64,000 bases of DNA from Agrypnia vestita (Eukaryota > Arthropoda > Insecta > Trichoptera > Phryganeidae), in the NCBI GenBank assembly GCA_016648135.1, contig JADDOH010001999.1:62001-126000 (forward strand). Reading direction: 5' to 3'. The position numbers and the translations under genes are program-made. The notes below the pieces were generated by a model. That model was not told where the DNA came from. It saw only the letters and a list, made by a program, of their open reading frames with translations, and made no database searches. This document shows, piece after piece, positions 1-12,344 of the stretch. The stretch's first letter is position 1. The number at the start of each line of letters is the position of its first letter.

Positions 1-414
1 TTGAATTAATAAAGGTCGTAGCATGTGGAATGAATAAGGTGGGAAATAGTTTATAAAATGTATATGGAGTGATTGTTGAAGAAAGTAGAAACAGAGAATT
101 CCTGAAAAATATCTGGTACATCTGGTAAACTGATTACAGGTCGATTTTTTGATCATGGCACGTAATGAATTAGTCGGTTACCTTAGCAATATTTATGCAA
201 TAAAGAGACAAATTTATATGAGTTGCTTCACGCTAGACAGTAATGCAACATCATGCACGATGTCAGTGACGTATAATATCAGTTGTGTACATCGCGCAAT
301 GTATTGATGTTAAAAGAAATGTTAATTTAACATTTTGATATACTTAAACTATTTTTTTAAATTTTCCAAAATTTCTTGATGTTGCTTTAAAAACACCAAA
401 TCTAAAATAAAGAT

Positions 415-790
415 AGCTCATACAAACGACGACATCTGTACTAGTTTATGGCAATGTTTTCATGGGACAAATTTTCAAAACACAGGGCGCTATTAAAAAT
501 ACACATATGGAACGAGGTGTGCAAAGTTAAATACACAATTTTCAAAAATTTAGATTTGGTAATCTATTATGGGTGGAATTCGTAAACGTTACATTGTGTA
601 AAATGATCACTTAAAACATCAATAGTGCATAAGCCATATGAACACCCATAAAGATTCCTATATCCATTTTTCTATAAACAAATGGCTTCGTCTCTATGAA
701 ACATCTGTAATATACTCGTGCATCTTGATAAACTATTCACTTTACTTTTTTTACTAAGGTATTAGTTTCATCTGATATAGGGCATTTACA
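415..790. repeat. MITE family M, copy 1
   Basis: Shares with several other places the block ACATTGTGTAAAATGATCAC, a run near GAACACCCATAAAGATTCC, and the tail GTCTCTATGAAACATCTGT. The family has no coding capacity here. Related copies lie at 3185-3610, 3650-3905, 28605-29170, 32790-32970, 41335-41470, 41640-41890 and 43540-43800. Ends are approximate. Confidence 0.55.
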
Positions 791-1740
791 TAGTAATTTT
801 TATTATCCGTGATACATATCATTTTATTCCCTTTCCATTAAATTATTTAATATTAAACAAATTCATCTCGTTACGAGAGTTTAAAAACAATCGTAATTAA
901 TTACCATAGTCCACATGAATCTAAAATCAACACATCCGCAAAGAAAACATAATAACTAGTTCGTATAAACTGTTCGAACATTCGCGAACCAACATTTACG
1001 TATAAAAGCAATGACAAACACGCACAGCAAGATTTGTCTTGACAACTGCAACAAAACCATAGAAAAGCGAACCTTGCTGGTTGACCAAGGACGAAAAACA
1101 ATCGATAGACATGCGGCGCCAGTGGGTCATGACGTGCGAAACTGAGCAAAATGACCTGTCGACAGACAAAAGTGCAGCGAAGATTCTAGTGATATTAGGG
1201 CGAAATACGAAATTTAATGTGAATTAATTAATTCTAATTAATTAAAATGGTAAAATTTTGATTGATTTCCAGTATTTCATTTAGTTTGACTTTTTCATAA
1301 TCTTTTAAAATTTACAAACCCATAGTATTTTTTTAACATACAAACGATGTGAAACCAAACGTGGAGCCAAAATGCGAACCGAGATATATCTCTATATGTA
1401 GTATATTTTAACATTTTGGTGGCCTATGGTACAACCTAATTTTTTTATATAATGAAAGATATTTTTTAATTCAATCTTCAAATATCAGTAAAGTTGATAA
1501 AATTCACCATTTTTATTTAATAATTAAAGGCTGAATATGTTTGATGTCTAATGCAATAAGTTTTAATCCATATATATGCTCATAATACCGCAGACATTCG
1601 GATGCATCCGCTAGAAGCTACATATATACCAAGTACCTATGTCAACATCGCCACAAATTTTCAAAAGAATGCTCGTGTCTTAGAATGGTTGATAATACGA
1701 GTGTGTGAATGAAAATATCTTTTTAAGTGAGCCTTTCAAA
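790..1740. other. AT-rich sequence, no gene seen
   Basis: No homology or coding signal recognised on either strand. A short minus-strand open frame (901-1149) lacks any family motif and is probably chance. Confidence 0.5.
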
Positions 1741-2000
1741 TGAAAGTTTGCGCTACGCCCGAAGATCTGGTGGCGTTATCACCGGCGTAAGTCCGATATG
1801 GTAATGACCCCAGCCAAATGGATTTCGGATGGTCATAATTATACGCTTAATGCCCGGTAGGACGCGAGGAGTGTCTGCTGGATGGACGGGGGGAGTGATT
1901 TAGGGGCGGTTATTTAAGGAGGAAGTTCCAGCAGGGTAGAGAGTTGAGGCACAATGATAATACGGTCATTGTCTGCTTGTTTGAGAACTCTAATGCAGTG
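1740..2000. other. GC-richer block of unknown origin
   Basis: About 250 bases are clearly richer in G and C than their flanks, with several CpG. They look like the remains of a transposon UTR or an LTR, but no terminal repeat, tRNA box or protein motif could be recognised. Confidence 0.35.
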
Positions 2001-2229
2001 ATAGCAGATGCATTTAATTAGAAGGCCATTTATTATCCTAGTTTACCAGAGTTAAACATTTACGTAAGATGTGTTATTCGGTATTGTGAATGTGTATTAA
2101 CCATTTATTATTTAAAGCGTTATTAAACGTTTTCTTTTGCTAATTTTGGTTTTAATTTGAAGTTCTTAAAACAGTTGCTTAGTAAAGCTCCGTAAAATTT
2201 CATATTTTGGTCATATAATGAGAGGCAAA

Positions 2230-2430
2230 AAATACTCCATCCTTCAGCTCGTCATGAAGGGGAAGATTGAAGGTCGCAGAGGGGTCGGAAGGAGGCGGCA
2301 TTCCTGGCTTTGAAACATCCAAGAGTGGACCGGGATAAGAAGCGTGGAAGAGCTGTTCCGCACTGCCCTGGACAGAGAAACTTACTCCCAGATGATCGCC
2401 GACGTCGGGTGGACCCGACAGGACGCATGA
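2230..2430 (+). pseudogene. LINE reverse-transcriptase C-terminal relic
   Basis: One frame reads GKIEGRRGVGRRRHSWL, stop, NIQEWTGIRSVEELFRTALD, then a stop followed by a GAA-rich tail. This is the characteristic C-terminal end of insect RTE-like LINE polyproteins (the G-RRR-SWL and EWTG segments). The internal TGA after SWL shows it is dead. The following GAAGAAGAAG is the usual simple-repeat tail. Typical 5'-truncated insertion. Confidence 0.75.
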
Positions 2431-3184
2431 AGAAGAAGAAGAAAATAAATTGAGTTAAAATTTATTTAAAAAAAAAAATGGCTAAGTTAAAGCAATTTGA
2501 TGATAGGGAGGTAGGTGGATTTTTAAACGAATTTCATTACTCTTTTGAGTTTTTCTCGAAACTCCGTTTTCGGTGGAGAAAATATCTCAGAAACGATAAG
2601 GTCAATTTTGTTCAAATTCTTTACACATCTTACAAATAATATTATCTTTGCGCTGTAAGGATTATTATGAATCGTTAAATTTTATTTGTATAGAAAACTG
2701 ATTTCATTCGCACAAAAGAAAATGCTTCATCATAAACGTTATTAATCAGTTAATGAGAAAATAAATAAGTTTAACTCACGCAAACCCAGGCGGCGCCGTG
2801 GTAATCTCCACCATATGAGTGCGCCAATGACTTTTGTAACTCCACCAACGGTTTAAAAAAAAATTAGCGAAATAATTATTAACAAATGTATGACATAAAA
2901 ATAATAATAATCCGTTTTTTTATGTGTAAGTTGGGTAAAAAATGTGATTTTTGATTCCCCTAAGTTGAATTATAATCATTATTATAATTAGATGGTTCAA
3001 TTAGAAAAATTTTCTCCGCAGAAGTATAGTCATTGTTCTACCAGAAACAGTCTGTGAAAGAAGTAAAAATTTACATACAAGTATTTATTATAATGTTGAA
3101 CTAAAGTTTTTTTATAATGTTAAACTAAAGCAGAGTTTCGATTACCTCACATTGTCACGTTTAAACTGTTAGTATCACTCTACT

Positions 3185-3610
3185 CACCAAAAACAGAATA
3201 TGAAAATTTTCAAGAACACAATACTGGATTTTGCCTTCAGAGGGGCATAATTAGTAAAGATGTATTGTAGATATCTCATTAACTACGGCGAAATCTGTAT
3301 TGGTTTATAGGAATGACAAATTTGAACCGTAGGTGGCTGTAGTAAAATACAACACACTTACAAAACAAGGTGTGCAGATTAAACATGTATACTGTATACA
3401 ACTTCTGAAAATTTGATAGATGTGGTAGTGTATCGTGGGTGGAATTGATGAACGTGACATTGTGTAAAATAATCACATCCCTAGCTAGCCGTACGATAGG
3501 ATAAGCATTATGAACAGTATGAACATCTAAAAAGATTTCCATACCGACTTTCCCATATAAAGAATATCTTCATCTACATTAGACGTCCTGTATATTACAT
3601 CTTGATTTAT
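3185..3610. repeat. MITE family M, copy 2
   Basis: Contains the shared blocks TTTTCAAGAACACAATACTG near its left end, GACATTGTGTAAAATAATCAC, and TAGGATAAGCATTATGAAC. Non-coding. An oppositely oriented related copy follows at 3650-3905, so the pair may form a larger inverted structure. Confidence 0.6.
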
Positions 3611-3649
3611 CATCATTAAAATAAAAAATCCCAAATCAAGAAACATTTT

Positions 3650-3905
3650 AGATGTCTCACAGAGACAAAGCTATGTGTATGGAAAAGTAGGAATGATAGT
3701 AGGTAAGTCAGTTTTTCGGTACTTATAGGGCTAATGACTTGGGCTAATGGTCGGTTAAAGTGATCACCTTACACAATGTACCGTTCATGATTCCACCCAT
3801 GATTGACCACTTTATCGTCTGACTTATGATAACGCCATCATTGGTTGAAATTTGTCATCCCCACGAACCAGTATATATTTTCCTGTCTCCGCTGGTAATG
3901 AGAAA
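3650..3905. repeat. MITE family M, copy 3 (opposite orientation)
   Basis: Begins ATGTCTCACAGAGACAAAGC and carries TGATCACCTTACACAATGTA and ATTCCACCCATGATTGACC, the reverse orientation of copy 2. Confidence 0.6.
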
Positions 3906-4124
3906 TCTATTTTTAGCGTTGCGTTAAGCTTTTTTTAGCGTAAGATTTATTTTTAGCGCTAGCGTAATTAAAACGTGTCGTATAATTAACGTCTGTATTT
4001 AAAAAAAAACAAAAATACACGCAAAAAAAAAAATGGTAGATGTGGCGTGATAATAATTTTTTTATAACCTTTTTAATTATTATATATACTTACCTATTCA
4101 CGCGTCTAAATACTTATCTTTTTA

Positions 4125-4505
4125 TCTATACTATATAAAACACAATGTCGTCTGTCCGTCTATCTATTTTCTCGACAAACCTACACCGTTTGACCAATCT
4201 GACCCAAATTTTGCACACGTATACTTTTGAACCTGGCGGGTAACTTAGGCATACTTCCCCTACCCCTCGGTATATTTTCCATTCAAATCTGTACCGTTTG
4301 ACAGATCTGACTAAAATTTTGCATACATATTCCTGAGGCCTCGAAGGAAACATTGGTCATATTTTCCCCCTGGACATCCCATCCGTACCAGCTCAGATTA
4401 AACGAAAACATTGTTTTTATTAAAGGTATTACAAAACAATAGAACCGTTGTTTTCCCCACAAATTTATTTTTAACTTAATCCTTAAGCCGGATATGAACA
4501 GCTAG
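4125..4505 (+). mobile_element. Non-autonomous Helitron, family A
   Basis: Starts TCTATACTATATAAAAC after an A and ends ACAGCTAG. The interior has repeated segments of the type CTGTACCGTTTGACAGATCT followed by AAATTTTGCATAC. The same organisation occurs at 21613-22119 and, reversed, at 46797-47207. The base after CTAG is A rather than the expected T, and the 3' hairpin is eroded, so this is an old copy. Confidence 0.65.
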
Positions 4506-4509
4506 ATAA

Positions 4510-5440
4510 TAATAAAAAAATATGTATTTTAAAAAAAAAATCTTAACTCACCTTTCATTTTCTTCATGTTGTTAAATTCGCAAAGCTGGACTTTACAGCT
4601 CTATCATAGACTTTGGGGTCGCTCGCTAGTCCTCCGAGTTGAGTAGACAAATATTGATGATTGCTCCATCGTGTGTATGCATCTACTTTCATACAGGTCG
4701 GAACGAAGTGTTCCCCGTTTGTGTAAGCAATATGCACAGCGCCCGCGGTGGTTTCTCTATCTATTCAAGGCACAAAACTACCCTCTCGCCCTCGATGGCG
4801 AAAGCTAGCGTGGGATGACGCTTCATGGACAAACTGTAAAGAGTAAGGTTTTTATTGCAAACAACGATTCTTTGATAAAATAACGTAATATGAATGCTCT
4901 TTACAATTGCAAGCAATCGTTTTGATTAAGTAATAATTCAACGTTTCAAAAATTAACACTTGATTGAATCAGAATTCTCTATGCAGAGAATTATTCATTT
5001 GAACTATAACATATTGTATTGTATTATACTATTGTTATGTATTTGCTTTCTACTTTATATTATTTTTTATTTGTTTTTCTTGGGTATTCACTATGTAACA
5101 ATTTATAGACATTTTGTTTGAAGTATTCATTCATTTTATATACACTTGTTTAATTTACACTACTCTACCTTATTTTTTGTAAAAATCATGAAGGGCGTTG
5201 GTAAATAAATAAAAAATTTAAATTGAAAGCTTACTTAAAGGTAAAACGTGTTTTTTCCGGCAATTTATTTAATAATACATTATCCATTCTGTATAATATC
5301 TCAAACCTTGCCAGAATGCACTGGCTATTGTATACTAAAATGCTGCGTTTAAAATAAATACACGGAAAATTTGATGATGAATTTGAATATGGTCTTTAAA
5401 AGAAACATGGCACTGTTTCCTATGAGGAGATTATTTGACT
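4510..5440. other. AT-rich sequence, no gene seen
   Basis: No coding or repeat family recognised. A slightly GC-richer stretch at 4600-4830 has no recognised motif. Confidence 0.4.
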
Positions 5441-5906
5441 AGTATGTTCTTTCGATTTTTATACCCGGTTTAGAAGTTTAGAAGCTTCAGATGGCGCAGC
5501 GTAGTAGAATAAAAGTATGCTGGGAACAATAAGTCTTGACAAATTGATAGGTATACATGTTTCGTGACCGCGCCGCGACGCCACCGGTCGCGGATCAAAA
5601 TGATGAGCTGTGATTGGTCGAAAATGACGCTCGATGTATTCAGCACCAATAGCTAGCAAGGGTTTCAAATCTTATTAAATCTGACCAGTAACAGTTGGAA
5701 CGCACTGTGCCGGTGTCTTTCTTATTCGATTGAGAATTGACATTTCTTTCGTGTGGTCACGATATCCGATGGATCCGGTGTGTTAAAGATTCAAGGCTTT
5801 CAGAATCGAGTGTTCCGAAATTCGATGTAGCCTTAGTGCAAGCCATTTCGCAACCACTCGAAATTCAACACGCGCAGCTCTGCATTCAAGAACCAAGAAG
5901 AAACTG
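5440..5906 (+). promoter_or_regulatory. Candidate promoter and noncoding first exon (or LTR)
   Basis: A CpG-containing stretch, GC-richer than the flanks, ends in AAGAAACT followed by a consensus donor GTAAGT (5906-5911). It contains ATTGGTC (a CCAAT-type element) near 5610. No long open frame crosses it, so if it is an exon it is 5' UTR of a plus-strand gene whose coding exons were not found. An LTR is an equally possible reading. Confidence 0.35.
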
Positions 5907-5995
5907 TAAGTAAAATTTCAACTGTATATGTAACTGGTAGTTGGATTGGATATACTTCGAGTGTCTAGATGTCACGCTTCATCGGCGGAGATTAA
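5907..5995 (+). repeat. Dispersed ~80-bp block, copy 1
   Basis: Carries AATTTCAACTGT, TTCGAGTGTCTAGA and CATCGGCGGAGATT. The same three blocks in the same order occur at 31532-31610. It starts immediately at the putative splice donor of the preceding exon candidate. Confidence 0.55.
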
Positions 5996-6260
5996 TTCCT
6001 AAATTCCTTTAATTTTTTATCGTCTTCATTTCGTTGATAGATACAAATCGAAGCAGTAGGATTAACACAGGAAGTAATAAAATAAGTATATGAAAGATCG
6101 TAGACAGTGCCGAAACCATGGGCGGGTGATTCATCCAACGGTACTAACTAATAATAATTAAAATGTATTATATGATAGATGAAACGATTGCTAAAATAAA
6201 TTGTTATTTTTAAATTCTTGATTTTAAAAATTTGACGAAAGGAAATAATTAAAAAAAACG

Positions 6261-6315
6261 ATACTTTAAATACTTTATACTTTAAAATACTTTAAATACT
6301 TTAGAATACTTTAAA
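6261..6315. repeat. Short tandem repeat of ATACTTTAAA
   Basis: Five to six imperfect copies of a 9-10 bp unit (ATACTTTAAA, TACTTTAT and similar). Confidence 0.75.
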
Positions 6316-6574
6316 AATCTCCTAACCAATGGTTGGCCATGACATCGGGCTAGCTTTAAACGAGCGAGACCATCTGTTATAGAGCTTCGTCCTTCGGTAC
6401 AGTGAAACAATGAAATAACAAAGTCTTCCGAGCGATTACTTCTTTTGTTTTACACTAGTTAGTTAGTACCTACTGACTATGTAAAGCGGGATTCAACGAT
6501 GTATTTAGTCTATGTAAAATACTTAGAAAAGATTTTTTAAAGATTGTGTTATTCGATATTGATTAGCTGCTTTT

Positions 6575-6850
6575 TACAATATTGCCACTTCATCGCGGCG
6601 TTGGGAGACAAACGAACCACACAAAATTAAATGTTTTTTTTATTCATCACAAAAAGTTGCTGGACATGAACTAAAGTAGACTCAACTCCGTATGAAATAA
6701 TAATTATGAAAATTATACTAGTTGTTACCAGTCACTCGAGAACCTTCTACTTGTCTTAGACATTTTATTCACGCTGTGTGGAATACTTTATTCGCCGTTT
6801 ACTATTACATTGATTCCATTTAGCGCACGCTGGCAGGTACTCTCGTATTG
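6575..6850 (-). mobile_element. Solo LTR-like element, family X, copy 1 (fragment)
   Basis: Contains CGGCGTTGGGAGACAAACGA and AAAAGTTGCTGGACATGAAC. These match the equivalents TTTGGGAGGCAAATGA and AAAGTCACTTGACACGAAC at 57360-57915, and the second block also matches 37425-37865. Read on the minus strand, the conserved block lies at the LTR 3' end. No internal protein region is present, consistent with a solo LTR. A Ty3/gypsy-like source is inferred. Confidence 0.5.
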
Positions 6851-7915
6851 TATGGTTGGTCGTCTATATTTGCTTTGATTTGGTTTAGCTATGAATTTCA
6901 CTTAACATTAACACAAACTGCGTCGCAATTAAACTTATTATGTTATGTATAACATTACTTAAAAGTAAACGGCTACTTTAAAATAAAAGTTGATGCGTTT
7001 CTTCATGGCTCTATTTAGTACCAATTTATTTATGAATCTGTTTTATATATTATTACTATCGATTCGTGGTATACTATGTATTCGGGGCATACATTATTTC
7101 GAGTTCTTAAGTTATCTGTCTAGTTATCAGATTTAGTGTGATCTTTGGGATCAGAATGGTATTAGAATATGTTTCATTTGTCCACTGTCTCATTTGTTCA
7201 GTACAAGTTGTGCTAATCATGTATGGAGTCCATGTGTTATCTTAAATCACCAAACGTCATTCCAAAATAAGCTCTTTTGACAAGATCTGTCGCATTATAT
7301 GTTGCTTAGGCATTGAAAAGCTACCACAAATAAAATAAAATATATCATGACTATATTTATTACCTCATGAAGACATTTTAATATAAATAAACATTGATTT
7401 GTTCATTAAAACAGAAATATAGTTAATAGTTGTTTTACCAGAATTTAAAATTATTTAGTTTTTAAAGAACATTAAAAACATTTTCCGTGATATATTAAAA
7501 AAATATATGATCAAAACAAATAATAAGAAGAAATGTAATGTAATATCATATCGAATATCAATAAAATTTTAATAAATATCATTATTCTGACATTTTTATA
7601 ATGGCCTAGCAAGCCAAAACAACTGTCACATTTTAAATAACGTTTAAATCGCAGAATTATTATTTATTATAATTTAATTTATTTAAAATTTTATTTAAAA
7701 TAAACATTAAGTTCTACAAACTAAACATAAAAATATAAATAAGTATCTAATATTATGTTCGCGATCAGCGACTCCAAAATAGTAAGACAGTACTCAAAAT
7801 GGAAATAACGAAAACCATGTCGGCTTGTGTTGTTACAAAATCTTTAGATAACATTGTGCCAAATCAATTTTTCTTACCAAACTTAATGTTTTTGTTTTTA
7901 GCAGTGTAGGTAAGC
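6850..7915. other. AT-rich sequence, no gene seen
   Basis: Nothing recognisable on either strand. Confidence 0.5.
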
Positions 7916-8095
7916 ATTTTTTTAAATACAGATGTGAACACGGAATACGTGTCGTATCAATTTTCTTACTATTTCCAAACAAAGATAATCGATGGAGCTA
8001 TGAAAAAAGGAATCACTTGTTTGTGTCCTGGAATGAGGCTCGAACCACCAACCACTAGAACGTCATGGCCACTACACCATCAAGAAAGACTTTAA
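7915..8095 (-). mobile_element. tRNA-derived SINE, family B, copy 1
   Basis: On the minus strand the tRNA-like head carries a B box GGTTCGAGCC and an A-box-like GTAGTGGCCATGAC. The body shares AACACGGAATACGTGTCG and the GCTATGAAAA block with copies at 16545, 19978 and 40730. The run of T at 7918-7924 is the reverse of the 3' A tail. Confidence 0.75.
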
Positions 8096-9170
8096 CTCTT
8101 ATTATTAACCAAAGCATCACATTTATATTTATAACTGTGGATTTAAAAAAATAACCCTGATGCCTTCAAAGCATTTTGAAATCAAAGAGATTTTTTTTGT
8201 TTGTTTTTTTGGTAAAAGTTTCAGTAATTTAGGTTTAATTAAAGAGAAATAACATCCATTCCAAAAAAACAATACAAATATAAATGAACTGAATAAGATT
8301 AATTGAAAATAAAAATATATATTTTATAATTCAATTTTCATAACTTCCTCAATGCATGCAATAGACATATTCTAAGAAGTAACATCAGGGTTTTTTACTT
8401 TGTTAAATTTATAATATTACACATACATGCCAACAACAAAAGTAAAACTGTCTTAATCACAATTTTTAAAAATAATTTTAACAAGACCTGTATTTTCGAG
8501 AAGTTGGCTGGTGTTTATATTTAAAAAAAAAAACGTTAGTTCACCCTCGGTACGAGCGTAAAACGTTGGAAAACGCCAATCCACAAGAAAAGCAAAGAAG
8601 AAAATTCGCGCCTAAGGGATGTTTGAGCGAAACAAATAAAAAGCCTATTTTGTAGAACCCTAATGAAACAATTTACCGAATGTTTCCCTTAGAATATTTT
8701 TTATATTGCAGTAAATTTATTACCCGACAAAAATATTAAAGCAACACCAAAGGGATTAATATTATTATTGGTTACGAAAAAGGAACTAAGACCAGGGGTA
8801 CATAATGGAGTTCTCATGCCAACTCTAATTAAATATTGAATGTAAAGCCTGGGAATAGCAAAACGGAAAAAAAAAATTAAATTCAGTGGAATCACTTAGT
8901 CGCATATGTAGAAAATTTACGTATTACAGAATACAGAATGACTAAATTGGGAGTGAAAATCGTTACTTAGAAAAATATCCATAGTATTCTTCTCATAAAT
9001 GAGAAATAAAGAAAAAATTTTTTATTGATAAAAAGTGAGGTGACATTTATGAACCGAATTGAATGGTGGTAGCTACGTAGGAATAGGAATATATTTTAAA
9101 ACTCAATCTCTTTATGTACAATAATATTTTCTCTCTCTTTATATTTTGTTATTATATTTTATTCTATTAT

Positions 9171-9175
<5 letters not shown>
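8095..9175. other. AT-rich sequence, no gene seen
   Basis: Only homopolymer runs. No coding or repeat family recognised. Confidence 0.5.

Positions 9176-9211
<36 letters not shown>
9175..9211. repeat. (TA)n microsatellite
   Basis: About 18 uninterrupted TA units. Confidence 0.95.
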
Positions 9212-9215
<4 letters not shown>

Positions 9216-10430
9216 CTCTTTATATACAATAAAAAACAATCTCTGTAAAAGGGAAACTTAATTAAAATCTACAAAAAATATACATATATATTTATGAAAA
9301 AAACAATCTTTAAAAAATAAAACAATGTCCTTTTAATATAAGGTTTTCTATTTTGCCCAATTCTATTTTTTTTTCTCCTTTTTTCTTATGCCTGGCCTAA
9401 TTTTAAGGGATATAATAAAAAATATATATAATAATGTTATTGGAAAATTGAATTTCAACCATTTGAATTACCTACCCAATTTTATTGGAAGACCTTTTTA
9501 AACTCTTTCAGTCCCATCACAGATGAGACATGAGATGCCGAAAGTAAATTCAGCGAGTCGAATAAAAATATTAGTGTTTTATTTCCAAGCATGTGATTAT
9601 AGGATCTTACCTCAGAAACAGAACAATCTTACCACGGAAACATTAAGTACGATAAGGTCCTTCATTTTTTAATTTTAACTATACATGATTATTTTACAAC
9701 AATATTACAATTGAACAGTTGATTTGAAAAAAAGTTAAACATTGCCAAGATAGAAGTATGTAGCATTCTATCATTTAACTTCGTGGAATATGGCGTAGTA
9801 ATATGCTTGTAAGTATTTATGATACATTTTGTATTTTTATAATATGAAATAAGCACTTACAATAAATAAAATATAAGTAATTATATTATGTTTTGTACGC
9901 ACTACATTACAAAATATTTTAAGTAATATTTGAAAAAATTATATCTGGCGATAAATCTTTTAATATTTTTCATCGTGGCATTTACGTAGCTTACGTATCT
10001 TTCGATTTCGGCAATATTTGGCCAGATGTGGAAAAATTACATGCGAGTGGTGAAATTACGTAATATTAACCAGAGATCACCTATACGATTTTCGAGAACT
10101 TTTTATCGTCCTTTCATTTCAACGCTTAAAACGAACCTTTTTAGAAATTATAAAATTCTGCGTTGTTTATTTTTTCTCCTTTTTTAAGTCGATTTTTCGT
10201 ATTCTTAGAGATTCCAATCTCTTTTGATCTTCTTCCTTCCATTTTACGATTTTTGTTATTATATGTTTTTAATTTAGACAGAAATTTATAAAAGCTTTCA
10301 TTCATATAAAAGTGTTCACCTTCAACGCTTCAACCATAAGGAATTAGTAGGTATTAGATTACGTTTTCAACCTGTAAATGATTGCATGTGAAACGATGTC
10401 CATATATGTAATATAAACGCATGTGATGTG
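9212..10430. other. AT-rich sequence, no gene seen
   Basis: A slightly GC-richer stretch at 9960-10140 has no recognised motif. The rest is simple AT-rich sequence. Confidence 0.45.
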
Positions 10431-10590
10431 GATATATATATATATAGTATATATATAATATAATATATATTATAGATATGTTTTGCTTGAGTCTTCCCGC
10501 GAGCGTTATATATTATATATAGATATATATATATATATATTAATATATATATCTATATAATATATAGGTATATATATATATACCTATATT
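10430..10590. repeat. AT palindrome cluster flanking a GC-rich core
   Basis: TA-rich palindromes (for example ATATATAGATATATATATAT and GGTATATATATATATACC) lie on both sides of a short unique core (TTGAGTCTTCCCGCGAGCG). Likely able to form cruciforms. Confidence 0.7.
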
Positions 10591-10599
10591 AGAACATAT

Positions 10600-11390
10600 G
10601 CATATGCGAAGAGGACCCTCCCTTAACATAATGTCCCCTTTCAGTGTTACAAGTACCTACCTAATGTAGTGTTCTGTTGAATATTAGAGTTAAAAGATAA
10701 GTATAGCTATATATTTTACAGGCATCTTGCAAAACTATGCAAATATTTTAAATGTTAAGAACACATTACTCAATAATAATTACAAAAAATGCTACAAATA
10801 CAAGGACATATTAAACCAAAGTTGTCACCATATATCACAAATAATTTTTTTTATAATTGTTTCCCTGTTTCATTTTTTAGTTTCTAAGTAATTTTAGAAT
10901 TAGGTACGTGCTGTGCGGTTCGTTTTTTTTTCAGTCAAATAAAATGATTAAAACCTTGCAGAAATTAGAAATATAATTTTTGTTCAAGATTTGAATCATT
11001 CCATTTCACTGCATTAAAACGAATGAATTATAAACATTCGGTATAAGTTAATTTTATCATAATTCAACGTTTTATAGAAGATAAGTGAGAATTTAAAAAA
11101 AAAAATGCGATGTTTGAAGTCACTTATCTCCATAAATATTGATATATGAAAATATTGAGTAAATTAGATGGAAGGTAAAATGAAAATCTATTTTTGTAGA
11201 TTCGACAGCATATCATCAATTTTAAGACATCGACATAATTTAGGTAGAAATTATCTGTAAAGTATTTTTGCACCCTCAATATAAAAATCAAAACACATTT
11301 AAACCAGATTGAAATAAGAAAAAACATTTAAATAAACCTGACGAAATTTAAATGTAAGGGTTGCGACGATTTGTAGGTAATTTGAAAATC
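10600..11390. other. AT-rich sequence, no gene seen
   Basis: No coding or repeat family recognised. Confidence 0.5.
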
Positions 11391-11394
11391 GATT

Positions 11395-11660
11395 TATGTT
11401 CCCCTATTGAGGCATTAAGCGGCGTAACGGAATCCTCCCTTATTGGGCGCGCAGCCTCGCAGCAATGCCACGCCTGGGCCGCTCCGGGGGCACGTAGCGC
11501 CACCTACAGGCGCATTAATCCACTTCACTTGAGAAGACGCTGCGTATTCCGCGCACGTGGAGGCGACTTCTCCGCTCGCTGCACTCGGACACGTGTACAC
11601 AATCACACCGTATCGCCAATCGCCAACAGTATCGCGGACAATAGTCACAGAGAGGTAACG
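11395..11660 (+). promoter_or_regulatory. CpG island, candidate promoter or 5' UTR exon
   Basis: The most GC- and CpG-rich stretch in the first half of the window, in strong contrast to AT-rich flanks. It ends CAGAGAG followed by a donor-like GTAACG (11655-11660). An open frame on the plus strand (11361-11699) and one on the minus strand show no family motif, so coding is not supported. It directly abuts the Helitron at 11677. Confidence 0.4.
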
Positions 11661-11676
11661 AAATATATTTTTTGTA

Positions 11677-12213
11677 CTAGGTTAACCCGTCAAAAATGAC
11701 GGTACTTTGACATGCCGGTTCCTAAAGAATAAGTATTTTTAATTAAAAAGAAAAAAAGAAGAAAAAGAAAGTTTTTATAAAAGAAATTACGGACATTTCA
11801 CGAAGTTACGGGGACAGACAAATGGACAGACAAATGGACAGACGGATGGACAGACGGATGGATAGACGGACAGACGGACAGACGGACAGACGGACAGACG
11901 GACAGACGGACAGACGGACAGACGGACAGACGGACAGACGGACAGACGGACAGACGGACAGACGGACAGACACAGACGGACAGGCGGACAGACGAACAGA
12001 CGGACAGACGGATAGACGGACAGACGGACGGACGGACAGACGGACAGACGGACAGACGGACAGACGGACAGACGGACAGACGGACAGACGGACAGACGGA
12101 CAGACGGACAGACGGACAGACGGACAGACGGACAGACGGACAGTCGGACAGACGGACAGACGGACAGACGGACAGACGAACAGACGGACAGATAGCGAAA
12201 TTATTATGTTTGA
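11677..12213 (-). mobile_element. Non-autonomous Helitron, family B, with internal satellite
   Basis: Minus-strand 5' end TCAAACATAATAATTTCG lies after an A. The 3' end has the stem CCGTCA / TGACGG, then GTTAAC and CTAG, followed by a host T: the full Helitron terminal signature. The 8-bp satellite array fills the 5' two thirds. The same ends occur at 54686-54959. Confidence 0.85.
11815..12195. repeat. Satellite array of GACAGACG (8 bp)
   Basis: Roughly 45 copies of an 8-bp unit with few point variants. Because 8 is not a multiple of 3, both strands give long open frames of repeated Arg/Thr/Asp or Ser/Val/Cys/Pro residues that should not be taken as genes. It lies inside the Helitron at 11677-12213. 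Confidence 0.97.
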
Positions 12214-12344
12214 TATATTTACGCCGTACTTTGACCTAATGGACAATTTAGAAATCTTAGAAATCAGAATGTCCCTAAACACTAAGACTTACACTTAATT
12301 TATAACCAATTAAAGTTTTGGCGGGTTGGTTGTAATAGGTAAGT

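Noticed and set aside
4126..4353. Minus-strand frame with a repeated YVCKI.VR pattern
   Set aside because: Arises from the internal duplicated segments of a non-coding Helitron.
11806..12298. Long open frames on both strands (158 codons each) across the satellite
   Set aside because: They are products of an 8-bp tandem repeat that is open in several frames; no protein family and no coding context.
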